A DNA stretch of 64,000 nucleotides from Schauerella fraxinea. Lineage in GTDB: Bacteria > Pseudomonadota > Gammaproteobacteria > Burkholderiales > Burkholderiaceae_B. Within the stretch, counting starts at the first letter, position 1. Each line of letters opens with the position of its first letter. The position numbers were made by a program, and so were the translations under genes. Where the stretch lies: assembly GCA_030849945.1 (NCBI GenBank), contig JAVDKK010000001.1:1550001-1614000 (forward strand). The letters are read 5' to 3'. The notes beneath the pieces were generated by a model. The model saw only the letters and a program-made list of their open reading frames with translations. It did no database searches and had not been told where the DNA came from. This document shows, piece after piece, positions 42,833-53,039 of the stretch.

Positions 42833-44128
42833 ATGTCACAGCCCCACTCTTCGCCGCCGCGTTCCCGTTGGACGCGTGCGCGCATCGCAGGCCTGATCGT
42901 CTTGCTGCTCGTTGCGGCCGGGGTGATCTGGTTCCTGATGAAGCCGGCGGCGACGACGGCGCCGGGTGGGCGACCCGGCACGCGGGGCGCGCCACCGGGG
43001 GCGATGGGCATGAATATGCCCATCCCGGTGAAGGCAGCCACGGCGCGGGCGCAAGACATGCCGATCTATCTGCAATCCCTCGGAACGGTAACCGCCTACA
43101 ACACCGTCACGGTGCGCAGCCGGGTGGGCGGCGAGCTGGTCAAGGTGGCGTTCGACGAAGGGCAGCGGGTAAAAGCGGGCGATTTGTTGGCGCAGATCGA
43201 TCCTCGCGCTTTCGAGGTGGCCTTGGCGCAGGCACAGGGCACCCAGCAGCAAAATGTGGCGCAGCTCGACAACGCCCGCCGCGATCTGCAACGGTATCAA
43301 ACCCTCTTCAAGCAGGACTCGATCGCCCGCCAGCAGGTGGATACGCAACTCGCCTTGGTGCGACAGTACGAAGGCACGCTCAAGAGCGATCAGGCGGCGG
43401 TCAGCAGTGCCAAGCTGCAGCTCGATTACGCGCGCATTACCGCGCCGATCTCCGGGCGTCTCGGCCTGCGTCAGGTCGACGTCGGCAATCTGGTCGCCAG
43501 TTCCGATACGGCAGGCCTGGTCGTGATCACCCAAACCCAGCCGATCGCGGTGATGTTTACCATTCCCGAGACGCAGTTGCCCGAAGTGCTCAAGCAACTG
43601 CGCGGCGGCGCCACGCTGGTGGTGGACGCCTACGATCGCGCCAATACACGCCGCGTCGCGTCCGGCAAGCTCGAAACGTTGGACAACCAGATCGACGTCG
43701 CCACCGGTACGGTCAAGCTCAAGGCGCGTTTCGAGAACGCCGACGAGAGCCTGTTCCCCAACCAGTTCGTCAATATGCGGCTGCTGGTGCAGACGCGCGA
43801 AAACGCCACCGCGATCCCGACGGTGGCCGTGCAGCAGGGCGCCACGGGCGCATTCGTTTTCGTGGTGAAGGCGGACAACACGATCGAAGTGCGCACGGTT
43901 GAATTGGGCCCCATCTACAACGATATGGTCGCGGTCAACAAAGGATTGAATGTGGGCGAGGTGGTCGTCACCGAAGGCACCGACCGCTTGCGCAACGAGA
44001 GCAAGGTGCAGGTGATGACCGACGCGGCCGCCGCGATTCCGGCCGCCGCGGGGAGCACCTTGGGCGGCGGTACGCCGCCGGGCGCCGATGGCAGCACGAC
44101 GCAACGCCGCCGGAATCCCGCGCCTTGA
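42833..44128 (+). CDS. mdtA: RND efflux periplasmic adaptor (MdtA type)
   Basis: A 431-residue membrane-fusion protein linking the RND pumps to the outer-membrane channel. The N-terminal membrane anchor (about residues 15-36) is followed by the lipoyl half-motifs TVRSRVGGELVKVAFDEGQRVKAGDLLAQIDPR, a coiled coil (about 125-190) and ITAPISGRLGLRQVDVGNLV. The later YDRANTRRVASGKLETLDNQIDVATGTVKLKA is MdtA-like. The C-terminus is a disordered Gly/Pro tail. It is the first gene of the operon and overlaps the next by four bases. Confidence 0.93.
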   Translation: MSQPHSSPPRSRWTRARIAGLIVLLLVAAGVIWFLMKPAATTAPGGRPGTRGAPPGAMGMNMPIPVKAATARAQDMPIYLQSLGTVTAYNTVTVRSRVGGELVKVAFDEGQRVKAGDLLAQIDPRAFEVALAQAQGTQQQNVAQLDNARRDLQRYQTLFKQDSIARQQVDTQLALVRQYEGTLKSDQAAVSSAKLQLDYARITAPISGRLGLRQVDVGNLVASSDTAGLVVITQTQPIAVMFTIPETQLPEVLKQLRGGATLVVDAYDRANTRRVASGKLETLDNQIDVATGTVKLKARFENADESLFPNQFVNMRLLVQTRENATAIPTVAVQQGATGAFVFVVKADNTIEVRTVELGPIYNDMVAVNKGLNVGEVVVTEGTDRLRNESKVQVMTDAAAAIPAAAGSTLGGGTPPGADGSTTQRRRNPAP

Positions 44129-47100
44129 GCCCGTCACGCCTCTTCATTCTGCGGCCGGTCGCCACCACGCTGTCGATGCTGGCGATCCTGATCGCCGGGC
44201 TGATCGCTTATCGGTTCTTGCCGGTCGCGGCGCTGCCGGAAGTGGACTACCCCACGATCCAGGTGGTCACGCTGTATCCGGGCGCGAGCCCTGATGTGAT
44301 GACCACGTTGGTCACCGCACCCTTGGAGCGGCGCTTCGGGCAGATGCCGGGCCTGGCGCAGATGGCGTCGTCCAGTTCGGGCGGGGCGTCGGTGATCACG
44401 CTCAAGTTCACGCTGGAAGTGAGCCTGGACGTGGCGGAGCAGGAAGTGCAGGCGGCAATCAATGCCGCCTCCAATCTGTTGCCGTCCGATCTGCCTGTGC
44501 CGCCGATCTACAACAAGGTCAACCCGGCCGATGCGCCGGTGCTCACGCTGGCGATTTCGTCGCCCACAATGCCGCTGCCGCAGGTGCGCGATCTGGTCGA
44601 TTCGCGGATGGCGCAAAAACTTTCGCAGATTCCGGGCGTGGGCCTGGTGAGCGTGGCCGGTGGCCAACGGCCGGCGGTGCGGCTGCAGGTCAACCCCACG
44701 GCCTTGGCCAATAATGGCTTGAGTCTGGCCGATCTGCGCACCGCGATCGTGGGCGCCAACGTCAACCAGCCCAAGGGCAATCTGGACGGACCGCAGCGTT
44801 CGACCACGATCAATGCAAACGACCAACTGCGTTCGCCCACGGACTACAACGACCTCATCATCTCGTACAAGGACGGCGCCCCGATACGCTTGAAAGACGT
44901 GGGCCTGGCCGTGCAGGGCGCCGAAGATATCCGCCAGGCGGCCTGGGCCGGCAAAGAGCCCGCGATCCTGCTCAACATCCAGCGCCAGCCCGGTGCCAAC
45001 GTGATCGATGTGGTGGACCGCATCTACGCGTTGCTGCCTGCGCTCAAGCAGGCGTTGCCGGCCACGCTCGACGTGTCGACCGTCACCGACCGCACGCTGA
45101 CCATCCGCGAATCGGTGGCGCACGTGCGCTTCGAGTTGCTGCTGGCCATCGCGCTGGTGGTGATGGTGACGTTCATCTTCCTGCGCAGTTTTACCGCCAC
45201 CCTGATCCCCAGCGTGGTGGTGCCGCTCTCGTTGATCGGCACATTCGGCATCATGTATCTGGCCGGGTTCAGCATCAACAACCTGACGTTGATGGCGTTG
45301 ACGATCGCGACCGGCTTCGTGGTGGACGACGCGATTGTGATGATCGAGAACATTGCGCGCCACATCGAAGAAGGCGAAACGCCGATGCAGGCGGCGTTGA
45401 AAGGCGCGTCTCAAATCGGCTTTACCCTCATATCGCTCACGCTGTCGCTGATCGCGGTGTTGATCCCGCTGCTCTTCATGACCGAAGTGGTGGGGCGGTT
45501 GTTTCGCGAGTTCGCGGTCACCTTGGCGGTGGCGATTCTGTTCTCGCTGGTGGTGTCGCTCACGCTCACGCCGATGATGTGCGCGCGCATGCTCAAGCCT
45601 GAGTCGGAGCAAAAGCACAACCGCTTTCACCGGTTTACGGGCCGCTGCATCGATCGGCTGGTGGGCGTCTACGACCGCATTTTGGTCAAGGTGCTGGCGC
45701 ACCGCAAGCTCACATTGCTGGTGGCGCTGGGCACGTTTGCGCTTACCGTGGTGCTGTATGCCATGGTGCCCAAGGGCTTCTTCCCGCAACAGGATACGGG
45801 GCTGATTCAGGCCATCACGCAGGGTCCGCAATCGATTTCGTTTGCCGGCATGGCCACGCGCCAGCGCGAAGCCGCCGGCATCATCATGGAAGATCCGGCC
45901 GTGTCCGCGGTGTCGTCGTTCATCGGCGTGGATGGCAGCAATGCCACCATTGCTGCCGGCCGGATGCAGATTGCGCTCAAATCGGGCGATGCCCGCAGCG
46001 ATTCGGTGGCCACCGTGATGGCGCGGCTGCAGGAACGATTGGGCGACCGCACGGGGCTCACCGTGTACATGCAGCCGGTGCAGGATCTCACCATCGAGGA
46101 TCGAGTCAGCCGCACGCAGTATCAACTCACCCTGTCCAACCCGGATTTGTCGGTGCTGAGTCAGTGGGCGCCCAAGCTGGTCGACAAGCTGAGCGAGACG
46201 CCCGGGTTGGCGGACGTGGCGCACGATCTGCAGGACGAAGGTCTGCAAACCTACGTCGACATCGATCGCGATGCCGCATCGCGCTTGGGAATCAGCGCGT
46301 CGGCCGTGGATGAGGCGCTTTACGACGCATTCGGTCAGCGCTTGATCTCCACCATCTTCACGCAGTCCAATCAGTACCGCGTGGTGCTCGAAGTGGCGCC
46401 GCAGTTCCGTCAGGATCCGTCAGCTTTGGCACGCATCTACGTGCCCACCACCAACAGCACGTTGGTGCCGCTGGCCAGCATCGCCACGATCTCCGAGCGG
46501 CGCACGGTGCTGGCCATCAACCGGTTGGATCAGTTCCCGATGGTCACAGTGTCGTTCAACCTGGCACCGGGCGCGTCTCTGTCGGACGCCGTGGAGTCGA
46601 TCAAGAAGGCCGAAGTCGATATCGGCATGCCGAGCGGCGTCGAAACGCGCTTCCAGGGTGCGGCCCAGGCGTTCCAGTCGTCACTGTCGAGCACGCTGCT
46701 GCTGATTCTTGCCGCCATCGTCACGATGTATATCGTGCTGGGCGTGCTGTACGAAAGCTATATCCATCCGATCACGATTCTGTCGACACTGCCGTCGGCC
46801 GGGGTGGGGGCGTTGCTGGCGCTCTTGATCAGCGGTACCGAGCTCGACATGATCGGCATCATCGGGATCATTCTGCTGATCGGGATCGTCAAGAAGAACG
46901 CGATCATGATGATCGACTTCGCCCTCGATGCCGAGCGTACGCGCGGGCTGGCGCCGCTCGCGGCGATTCACGAAGCGGCGCTGCTGCGGTTCCGGCCCAT
47001 TCTGATGACCACGTTGGCCGCGCTGTTCGGCGCCGTGCCGCTGATGTTGTCCACCGGAACGGGTGCCGAATTGCGCCAGCCGCTGGGGCTCGTGATGGTG

Positions 47101-47271
47101 GGGGGCCTGCTGTTCAGCCAGTTGCTCACGATCTTTACGACGCCGGTGATCTATCTGATGTTCGATCGCCTGTCTCGCCGGGGCAAGAAGCCTGCGGGCC
47201 CGGTGTCGCATGACACGCACGCAACCCCTGGCGATCACCCGCCCCCGCCGCCCACGGAGCGCCCGGCGTGA
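44125..47271 (+). CDS. mdtB: RND multidrug efflux transporter, MdtB type
   Basis: A 1048-residue proton-driven inner-membrane pump of the hydrophobe/amphiphile efflux family. The start SRLFILRPVATTLSMLAILIAG is typical, with GASPDVMTTLVTAPLE in the porter domain. The proton-relay aspartates lie in GFVVDDAIVMIENIARH in the fourth membrane segment. The final ILLIGIVKKNAIMMIDFAL repeats in segments 10-11. In E. coli MdtB and MdtC form a mixed trimer. The start is TTG in a TTGA overlap with mdtA. Closely related to the next protein but distinct. Confidence 0.93.
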   Translation: MSPSRLFILRPVATTLSMLAILIAGLIAYRFLPVAALPEVDYPTIQVVTLYPGASPDVMTTLVTAPLERRFGQMPGLAQMASSSSGGASVITLKFTLEVSLDVAEQEVQAAINAASNLLPSDLPVPPIYNKVNPADAPVLTLAISSPTMPLPQVRDLVDSRMAQKLSQIPGVGLVSVAGGQRPAVRLQVNPTALANNGLSLADLRTAIVGANVNQPKGNLDGPQRSTTINANDQLRSPTDYNDLIISYKDGAPIRLKDVGLAVQGAEDIRQAAWAGKEPAILLNIQRQPGANVIDVVDRIYALLPALKQALPATLDVSTVTDRTLTIRESVAHVRFELLLAIALVVMVTFIFLRSFTATLIPSVVVPLSLIGTFGIMYLAGFSINNLTLMALTIATGFVVDDAIVMIENIARHIEEGETPMQAALKGASQIGFTLISLTLSLIAVLIPLLFMTEVVGRLFREFAVTLAVAILFSLVVSLTLTPMMCARMLKPESEQKHNRFHRFTGRCIDRLVGVYDRILVKVLAHRKLTLLVALGTFALTVVLYAMVPKGFFPQQDTGLIQAITQGPQSISFAGMATRQREAAGIIMEDPAVSAVSSFIGVDGSNATIAAGRMQIALKSGDARSDSVATVMARLQERLGDRTGLTVYMQPVQDLTIEDRVSRTQYQLTLSNPDLSVLSQWAPKLVDKLSETPGLADVAHDLQDEGLQTYVDIDRDAASRLGISASAVDEALYDAFGQRLISTIFTQSNQYRVVLEVAPQFRQDPSALARIYVPTTNSTLVPLASIATISERRTVLAINRLDQFPMVTVSFNLAPGASLSDAVESIKKAEVDIGMPSGVETRFQGAAQAFQSSLSSTLLLILAAIVTMYIVLGVLYESYIHPITILSTLPSAGVGALLALLISGTELDMIGIIGIILLIGIVKKNAIMMIDFALDAERTRGLAPLAAIHEAALLRFRPILMTTLAALFGAVPLMLSTGTGAELRQPLGLVMVGGLLFSQLLTIFTTPVIYLMFDRLSRRGKKPAGPVSHDTHATPGDHPPPPPTERPA

Positions 47272-50200
47272 ACTTGTCCGCGCCCTTCATCAATCGCCCG
47301 GTGGCCACAACACTGTTGTCGTTGGCCGTGGTGCTGGTGGGCATTCTGTCGTTCGTGCTGCTGCCGGTGGCGCCGTTGCCGCAGGTGGATATCCCGACGA
47401 TTTCGGTCTCGGCGAGCCTGCCGGGTGCCAGTCCCGAAACCATGGCGTCCAGCGTGGCCACGCCGCTGGAGCGGGCGCTGGGCAGTATTGCCGGCGTGAC
47501 CGAAATGACCTCACGCAGCACGCAGGGGTCGACGCGCATCACCTTGCAGTTCGATCTCAGCCGCGATATCGATGGCGCGGCGCGCGATGTGCAGGCCGCC
47601 ATCAATGCCTCTCGCAGCTTGCTGCCGACCAGCCTGAAAAGCAATCCTACCTACAACAAGGCCAACCCGTCTTCCGCGCCGATCATGACGCTGGCGTTGA
47701 CGTCAGACACCTTGAGCCAGGGGCAGCTCTACGACATCGCCGCCACGATCCTCGCGCAGCGCCTGGCGCAGGTCAACGGCGTGGGCGAAGTCACGGTTGG
47801 CGGCAGTTCGCTGCCGGCCGTGCGGGTCAACCTGCTGCCTGGGGCCTTGTCCAATCGCGGGGTGTCGCTGGATGAAGTGCGCCAGGCCCTGGCTAGCGCC
47901 AACGCCAACCGGCCCAAGGGTGTGCTCGAAAACGAGGATTATCACTGGCAGATTCTGGCCAGCGACCAGCTCAATCGTGCCGAGCAATACCGGCCGCTGA
48001 TTGTGGCCTGGCGCGATGGCGCGCCGGTGCGGCTCTCGGACGTGGCGCGCGTCGAAGACTCGGTCGAAGATCTGTTCCAGACGGGCTTCTCCAATGACAA
48101 GCCGGCGATCTTGCTGATCGTGCGCCGGCAAGCCGCGGCCAACATCATCGAGACGGTGGACGAAGTGCGGCGGCAGTTGCCGCAGCTCAACGCCTTGCTG
48201 CCGGGTAGCGTGCAGATGGTGGTGGCGCAAGATCGCACGCCCAGTATCCGCGCGTCGTTGCACGAAGCCGAACTCACGCTCATCATCGCGGTCGGCCTGG
48301 TCGTGCTGGTCACGTTGCTGTTCTTGCGCCGCTGGCGTGCCGCCATCATTCCCAGCATCGCCGTGCCGGTGTCGTTGGTGGGCACGTTTACGGTGATGTA
48401 TTTCTGCGGCTATACGCTCAATACCATCTCGTTGATGGCGCTGATCGTGGCCACCGGATTCGTGGTGGACGATGCCATCGTGGTGCTCGAGAACATCATG
48501 CGGCACATCGAAGACGGCATGCCACCGCGCGAGGCGGCATTGCGGGGCTCGCGCGAGGTGGGTTTCACGGTGCTGTCGATGAGCTTGTCGCTGGTGGCGG
48601 TGTTCATTCCCATCCTGCTGATGGGCGGCATCGTGGGGCGATTGTTCCGCGAGTTCGCCGTCACCCTGTCCGCCTCGGTACTCGTCTCGCTCGTGGTGTC
48701 GCTCACATTGACGCCGATGCTGTGCGCGCGCTGGCTCGAGCGCGAACCCGACGACGCGCCACCGCCCAACCGCATCATGCGCTGGTCTGAATCGGGGTTT
48801 GCATGGTTGCTGCTGCGCTATCAAAGCGCGTTGCGGTGGGCCCTGCGTCACGGCATCACGATGATGTTGCTGCTGGTGGGCACCATCGGCTTGAACGTGT
48901 ATCTGTATGGCGCGATTTCGAAGGGCTTTTTCCCGGAGCAGGATACGGGTCAGCTCATCGGCTTTTTCCGCGTCGATCAAGGCACGTCGTTTCAAGCGAC
49001 CGTGCCCAAGCTCGAATATTTTCGCGGCGTGATTCTCAAGGATCCGGCGGTGCAAAGCGTGACCGGTTTCGTGGGTGGACGTGGCGGCAGCAACAGCAGC
49101 TTCATGCAGATTCAGCTCAAGCCGATGTCCGAGCGTGGCGTGCCGTCCGAAGCGGTGATCAACCGCCTGCGCAAGCAGATGGCCAACGTGGCGGGCGCCA
49201 ATATGTTCCTGGTGGCGCAGCAGGATATTCGCGTGGGCGGGCGAGACAGCAGTGGCTCCTACCAATACACGCTGATGGCGAGCGATCTGCCGGTGCTGCG
49301 CACGTGGATGCCGCGCGTGCAGCGGGCACTGGCGGCCTTGCCTGAGCTGACAGACGTCGATACCGATACCAGCGATCGCGGCACGCAGATCAATCTGGTC
49401 ATCGATCGCGAAGCGGCCACGCGCCTGGGCGTGAGCATGGCCTCGATCTCGTCGGTGCTGAACAATTCGTTCAGTCAGCGGCAGGTGTCGACGATGTATG
49501 GGCCGCTCAACCAGTACAACGTGGTGATGGGCGTGGACCAGCGGTTTGCCGAGGATGCCGAGTCGCTCAAATTGGTCGACGTCATCACGGCCAACGGCGA
49601 TCGTGTGCCGCTGGCATCGTTCGCGCGTTTCGAAGTGGGCACCGCGCCGCTCAGCGTCTCACACCAGGGATTGTTCGTGGCCGACACGGTGTCGTTCAGC
49701 CTGGCGCCGGGCGTGTCGTTGGGGCAGGCCACGCTCGCGGTCGAGGATGCCATCGCGCGCATCGCCTTGCCCACCGATCAGATTCAGGCCGGTTTTCAAG
49801 GGACGGCCGCGCTATTGCAAACGACCTTGTCGCAGCAGCCGTGGTTGATCCTGGCTGCGCTCGTGACGATGTATATCGTGCTGGGCATCCTTTACGAGAG
49901 TTTCATCCATCCGCTCACGATTCTCTCGACGTTGCCCTCGGCCGGCATCGGCGCGTTGCTCGCATTGGAAGTGCTCAATACACCGTTTACGCTGATTGCG
50001 CTGATCGGCGTGTTCCTCTTGATCGGGATCGTGAAGAAAAACGCCATCATGATGGTGGACTTCGCGCTCGATGCGCAGCGTCATCAGAAGTTGTCGCCGT
50101 CGGATGCTATTTTTCAGGCGTGCGTCACACGCTTCCGGCCCATCATGATGACCACGATGGCCGCCATTTTCGGTGCGCTGCCGTTGGTACTGGCCATCGG

Positions 50201-50384
50201 CGCGGGTGCCGAAATCCGCCAGCCCTTGGGCATTACGATTGTGGGTGGATTGGTGCTCAGCCAGTTGCTGACGCTCTTCACCACGCCCGTCATTTATCTC
50301 TATCTGGATCGCCTGCGTCTATGGGGCCACACGCGCTTCGGCCGCCGTGGCCGGCGCGACGATCCTGAGTTGGAATCGCTATGA
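47268..50384 (+). CDS. mdtC: RND multidrug efflux transporter, MdtC type
   Basis: A 1038-residue RND pump, partner of MdtB. It starts NLSAPFINRPVATTLLSLAVVLVGI and has GASPETMASSVATPLERALG. The proton-relay region is GFVVDDAIVVLENIMRHIEDG, and LLIGIVKKNAIMMVDFALDAQR follows near the end. A GTG start overlaps the mdtB stop by four bases (GTGA). Having two non-identical pumps one after the other is the hallmark of the MdtABC type. No baeS/baeR regulator is in the operon. Confidence 0.93.
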   Translation: MNLSAPFINRPVATTLLSLAVVLVGILSFVLLPVAPLPQVDIPTISVSASLPGASPETMASSVATPLERALGSIAGVTEMTSRSTQGSTRITLQFDLSRDIDGAARDVQAAINASRSLLPTSLKSNPTYNKANPSSAPIMTLALTSDTLSQGQLYDIAATILAQRLAQVNGVGEVTVGGSSLPAVRVNLLPGALSNRGVSLDEVRQALASANANRPKGVLENEDYHWQILASDQLNRAEQYRPLIVAWRDGAPVRLSDVARVEDSVEDLFQTGFSNDKPAILLIVRRQAAANIIETVDEVRRQLPQLNALLPGSVQMVVAQDRTPSIRASLHEAELTLIIAVGLVVLVTLLFLRRWRAAIIPSIAVPVSLVGTFTVMYFCGYTLNTISLMALIVATGFVVDDAIVVLENIMRHIEDGMPPREAALRGSREVGFTVLSMSLSLVAVFIPILLMGGIVGRLFREFAVTLSASVLVSLVVSLTLTPMLCARWLEREPDDAPPPNRIMRWSESGFAWLLLRYQSALRWALRHGITMMLLLVGTIGLNVYLYGAISKGFFPEQDTGQLIGFFRVDQGTSFQATVPKLEYFRGVILKDPAVQSVTGFVGGRGGSNSSFMQIQLKPMSERGVPSEAVINRLRKQMANVAGANMFLVAQQDIRVGGRDSSGSYQYTLMASDLPVLRTWMPRVQRALAALPELTDVDTDTSDRGTQINLVIDREAATRLGVSMASISSVLNNSFSQRQVSTMYGPLNQYNVVMGVDQRFAEDAESLKLVDVITANGDRVPLASFARFEVGTAPLSVSHQGLFVADTVSFSLAPGVSLGQATLAVEDAIARIALPTDQIQAGFQGTAALLQTTLSQQPWLILAALVTMYIVLGILYESFIHPLTILSTLPSAGIGALLALEVLNTPFTLIALIGVFLLIGIVKKNAIMMVDFALDAQRHQKLSPSDAIFQACVTRFRPIMMTTMAAIFGALPLVLAIGAGAEIRQPLGITIVGGLVLSQLLTLFTTPVIYLYLDRLRLWGHTRFGRRGRRDDPELESL

Positions 50385-51883
50385 AGTCGACGTTCTCTCC
50401 TGGTTGCTCCGCGCTGCGACGCGCCGTGATGATCGCGCTTTGCGCGGGGTTGAGCGCCTGCGCCGTGGGTCCCGACTACGTGCCGCCGGTGGTGGATGTG
50501 GGCGAGGGCTATAAAGAAGCCGCCGTGGACACCTCGGGCTGGACGCCGGCGCAACCGCGCGACGATCACGCCCGTGGCGAATGGTGGCGCATCTATCAGG
50601 ACGGCACGCTCGATGGGTTGATGACGCAGCTCAACATCGCCAATCAAAACGTGGCGCAAGCCGAGGCAAACTACCGCCAGGCACTGGCACTCGTGCGCAA
50701 TGCGCGCTCCGATCTGTTTCCCCTCATCACTACCGGTGCGGGCCTCTCGCGCTCTGGCAGCGGCAGCGGCACATCGGGCTCGGGCAGCACCACGTCGTCG
50801 GGCGGCGGGCCCAGCAATCAATACACCGCCTCGGGCACCGTGAGCTGGGAGCCCGACGTGTGGGGCCGTGTGCGCCGCAATATCGAATCACAGCAGGCCA
50901 ACGTGCAGGCCAGCGTGTCGGATCTGGCGACGGCGCGCTTGAGCGCGCAATCGGCCTTGGCGCAAAACTACTTCCAACTGCGCATCCTCGATGAGCAGGC
51001 CCGCCTGCTGGCGCAAACCGTGGCCGCGTATGAACGCTCGCTCAAGCTCACCAGCAATCGCTATGACGCCGGCCTGTCGGCCCGTGCAGACATTGCGGTC
51101 GCGACCACGCAACTGGAGAGCACGCGTGCGCAGGCCATCGATCTCGAATGGCAGCGGGCGCAGTTCGAACACGCCATCGCGGTGCTGATCGGCGTGCCGC
51201 CGTCGCGCTTTACTTTGGTGGCGTCCGACTTCGGCCAAGCCGTGCCGCAGATCCCGGCCGGCCTGCCGTCGGCCTTGCTCGAGCGTCGTCCCGACGTGGC
51301 GGCTGCGGAGCGGCGCATGGCGCAGGCCAACGCGCAGATCGGCGTGGCAAAAGCGGCGTGGTTTCCCAACCTCACCCTGTCTGCCGACGGCGGCTTTCGC
51401 AGCGGCCAATTTGCCGAATGGCTGACGGCGCCTGCGCGCTTCTGGTCGTTGGGCCCGCAATTGGCCGCCACGATATTCGATGGGGGCTTGCGTGCCTCGC
51501 AGGTCGAGCAAGCCGAAGCGTCGTATGACGGACAAGTGGCGGCATATCGGCAAACCGTGCTTTCTGCCTTGGGTGAGGTCGAAGACTATCTCGGGCAGAT
51601 GCGCGTCTTCGAACGTGAACAGGTGGTGCAGAACCGTGCGCTCGACTCGTCGCGGGAATCGCTGCGGCTGACGCGCAATCAGTACGAGTCGGGCTTGATC
51701 GATTACCTGAGCGTGGCCACCATCCAAGCGACGGCACTATCGAATGAGCGCACGGCGTTGAACCTGATCGGCAATCGCTTGACGGCAAGTGTGCAACTGA
51801 TCGCCGCGTTGGGCGGTGGCTGGGATGGCGTGGAGCAAGCAATGCGCGACGCACAACCGGCGGTGGATGCGGCGAAACGGTAA
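50381..51883 (+). CDS. Outer-membrane efflux lipoprotein (NodT/OprM type)
   Basis: A 500-residue outer-membrane channel protein. The lipoprotein signal ends GLSACAVGPDYVPP with Cys27 as the probable lipidated residue. Two outer-membrane-efflux repeats follow, with SWEPDVWGRVRRNIESQQANVQAS and LSADGGFRSGQFAEWLTAPARFWSLGPQLAATIFDGG. A Gly/Ser-rich insert (about residues 123-145) sits in the first repeat. It overlaps mdtC by four bases and completes an mdtABC-omp tripartite pump operon, as in several Burkholderiales. Confidence 0.92.
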   Translation: MKSTFSPGCSALRRAVMIALCAGLSACAVGPDYVPPVVDVGEGYKEAAVDTSGWTPAQPRDDHARGEWWRIYQDGTLDGLMTQLNIANQNVAQAEANYRQALALVRNARSDLFPLITTGAGLSRSGSGSGTSGSGSTTSSGGGPSNQYTASGTVSWEPDVWGRVRRNIESQQANVQASVSDLATARLSAQSALAQNYFQLRILDEQARLLAQTVAAYERSLKLTSNRYDAGLSARADIAVATTQLESTRAQAIDLEWQRAQFEHAIAVLIGVPPSRFTLVASDFGQAVPQIPAGLPSALLERRPDVAAAERRMAQANAQIGVAKAAWFPNLTLSADGGFRSGQFAEWLTAPARFWSLGPQLAATIFDGGLRASQVEQAEASYDGQVAAYRQTVLSALGEVEDYLGQMRVFEREQVVQNRALDSSRESLRLTRNQYESGLIDYLSVATIQATALSNERTALNLIGNRLTASVQLIAALGGGWDGVEQAMRDAQPAVDAAKR

Positions 51884-52046
51884 GCGCCACAAGAAGCGCG
51901 CAAGAGCGCCCTGGCGACATCCGATGTGCGGCGGCATCGGGCTTGCAATGCGGAAAACCCCGTTTGCGGTGCGGTCATGTGAAGAACTTTCCGCGCGGCA
52001 TTCATAATATGGGGCTTATCCGTATTCGCATCAGGAAGTTTGCATC

Positions 52047-53039
52047 ATGTCTCTCTCGCGTCCCTTGCGCACTTTTGCCCTTGCTGGCGCGGCGCTGGCC
52101 GCCGGCGCATCGATGTTTTCGGCGCCTGCCTTTGCTGCCCAGGAACGTCCGCTGATCTTGGTGGTGCCTTACCCGCCCGGCGGCAGCACCGATATCGTGG
52201 CGCGCATCATCCAACCCGAATTGTCCAAGCGCATGGGCGGCCGTCCCGTCGTGGTCGAGAATCGTTCGGGTGCTGCCAGCCAGATCGCCACTTCGCACGT
52301 GGCGCGCGCCGAGCCGGATGGCAATACGCTGCTGGTGAGCTTCGATAACCACGCGCTCAATCCGGTGGTGAAGAACAATCTGCCTTACGACACCTTCAAG
52401 GATTTCGTGAGCATCGGGCAAACCGTACGGTTTCCGCTCATCATCGGTGCCAATCCTTCCGTGCCCGGCGACGATCTGAAGGCGTTTCTGGCCGCCGCGA
52501 AACAAGCCAAACCCAATCGCTACAACTTCGCGTCCACCGGGGTGGGGTCGCTCAATCACGTGGCGCCCGAAGAGCTCAAGCAGCTCTCCGGTGTGGAGCT
52601 GCTGCATGTGCCGTATTCCGGTGGCGGACCTGCCGTGCAAGCCGTCGTGGGCGGACAGTCGGATATGACGTGGCTGAGCTACGCGGCGTTGCGCGGCCAG
52701 ATCCAGGCCGGCAAGATCAAGCCGTTGGCCGTAGCTGGCGACAAGCGTTTGCCCGAGTTGCCCAATGTGCCCACGGTGGCCGAGTCGGGCTTTCCCGGCT
52801 TCGTGGCGTATTCATGGAGCGGCATGTTTGCACCGGCCGGCACACCCGAGCCCGTTGTGAAAAAGCTGACGGCCGATTTTCAGGCCGTGCTGGCGATACC
52901 GGAAGTGAAGCAGAAGCTCACCGACGCCGGCTTTGAAGTGGTGGGCTCCGATGGCCCGGCGCTGGACGCGTATGTGAAGCAGGAATTCGATCGGTGGACG
53001 GCGTTCGTGAAGGCATCGAAGATCACGTTCGAGAACTGA
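52047..53039 (+). CDS. Bug-family tripartite tricarboxylate transporter binding protein
   Basis: A 330-residue periplasmic solute-binding protein with a signal peptide ending near residue 30 (APAFAAQE). Family signatures are LILVVPYPPGGSTDIVARIIQPEL, VVVENRSGAASQIATSHVARAEPDGNTLL, NFASTGVGSLNHVAPEELK and VPYSGGGPAVQAVVGGQSDMTWLS. AGGAAG lies 9 bases before the ATG. No membrane partner genes are adjacent. The last 17 bases overlap the convergent cupin gene. Ligand unknown; it differs clearly from the other Bug protein in the window. Confidence 0.92.
   Translation: MSLSRPLRTFALAGAALAAGASMFSAPAFAAQERPLILVVPYPPGGSTDIVARIIQPELSKRMGGRPVVVENRSGAASQIATSHVARAEPDGNTLLVSFDNHALNPVVKNNLPYDTFKDFVSIGQTVRFPLIIGANPSVPGDDLKAFLAAAKQAKPNRYNFASTGVGSLNHVAPEELKQLSGVELLHVPYSGGGPAVQAVVGGQSDMTWLSYAALRGQIQAGKIKPLAVAGDKRLPELPNVPTVAESGFPGFVAYSWSGMFAPAGTPEPVVKKLTADFQAVLAIPEVKQKLTDAGFEVVGSDGPALDAYVKQEFDRWTAFVKASKITFEN

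Noticed and set aside
44134..46248. A 704-residue minus-strand open frame opposite mdtB
   Set aside because: Histidine/arginine/glutamine-rich shadow of an RND pump gene; no start signal or domain.
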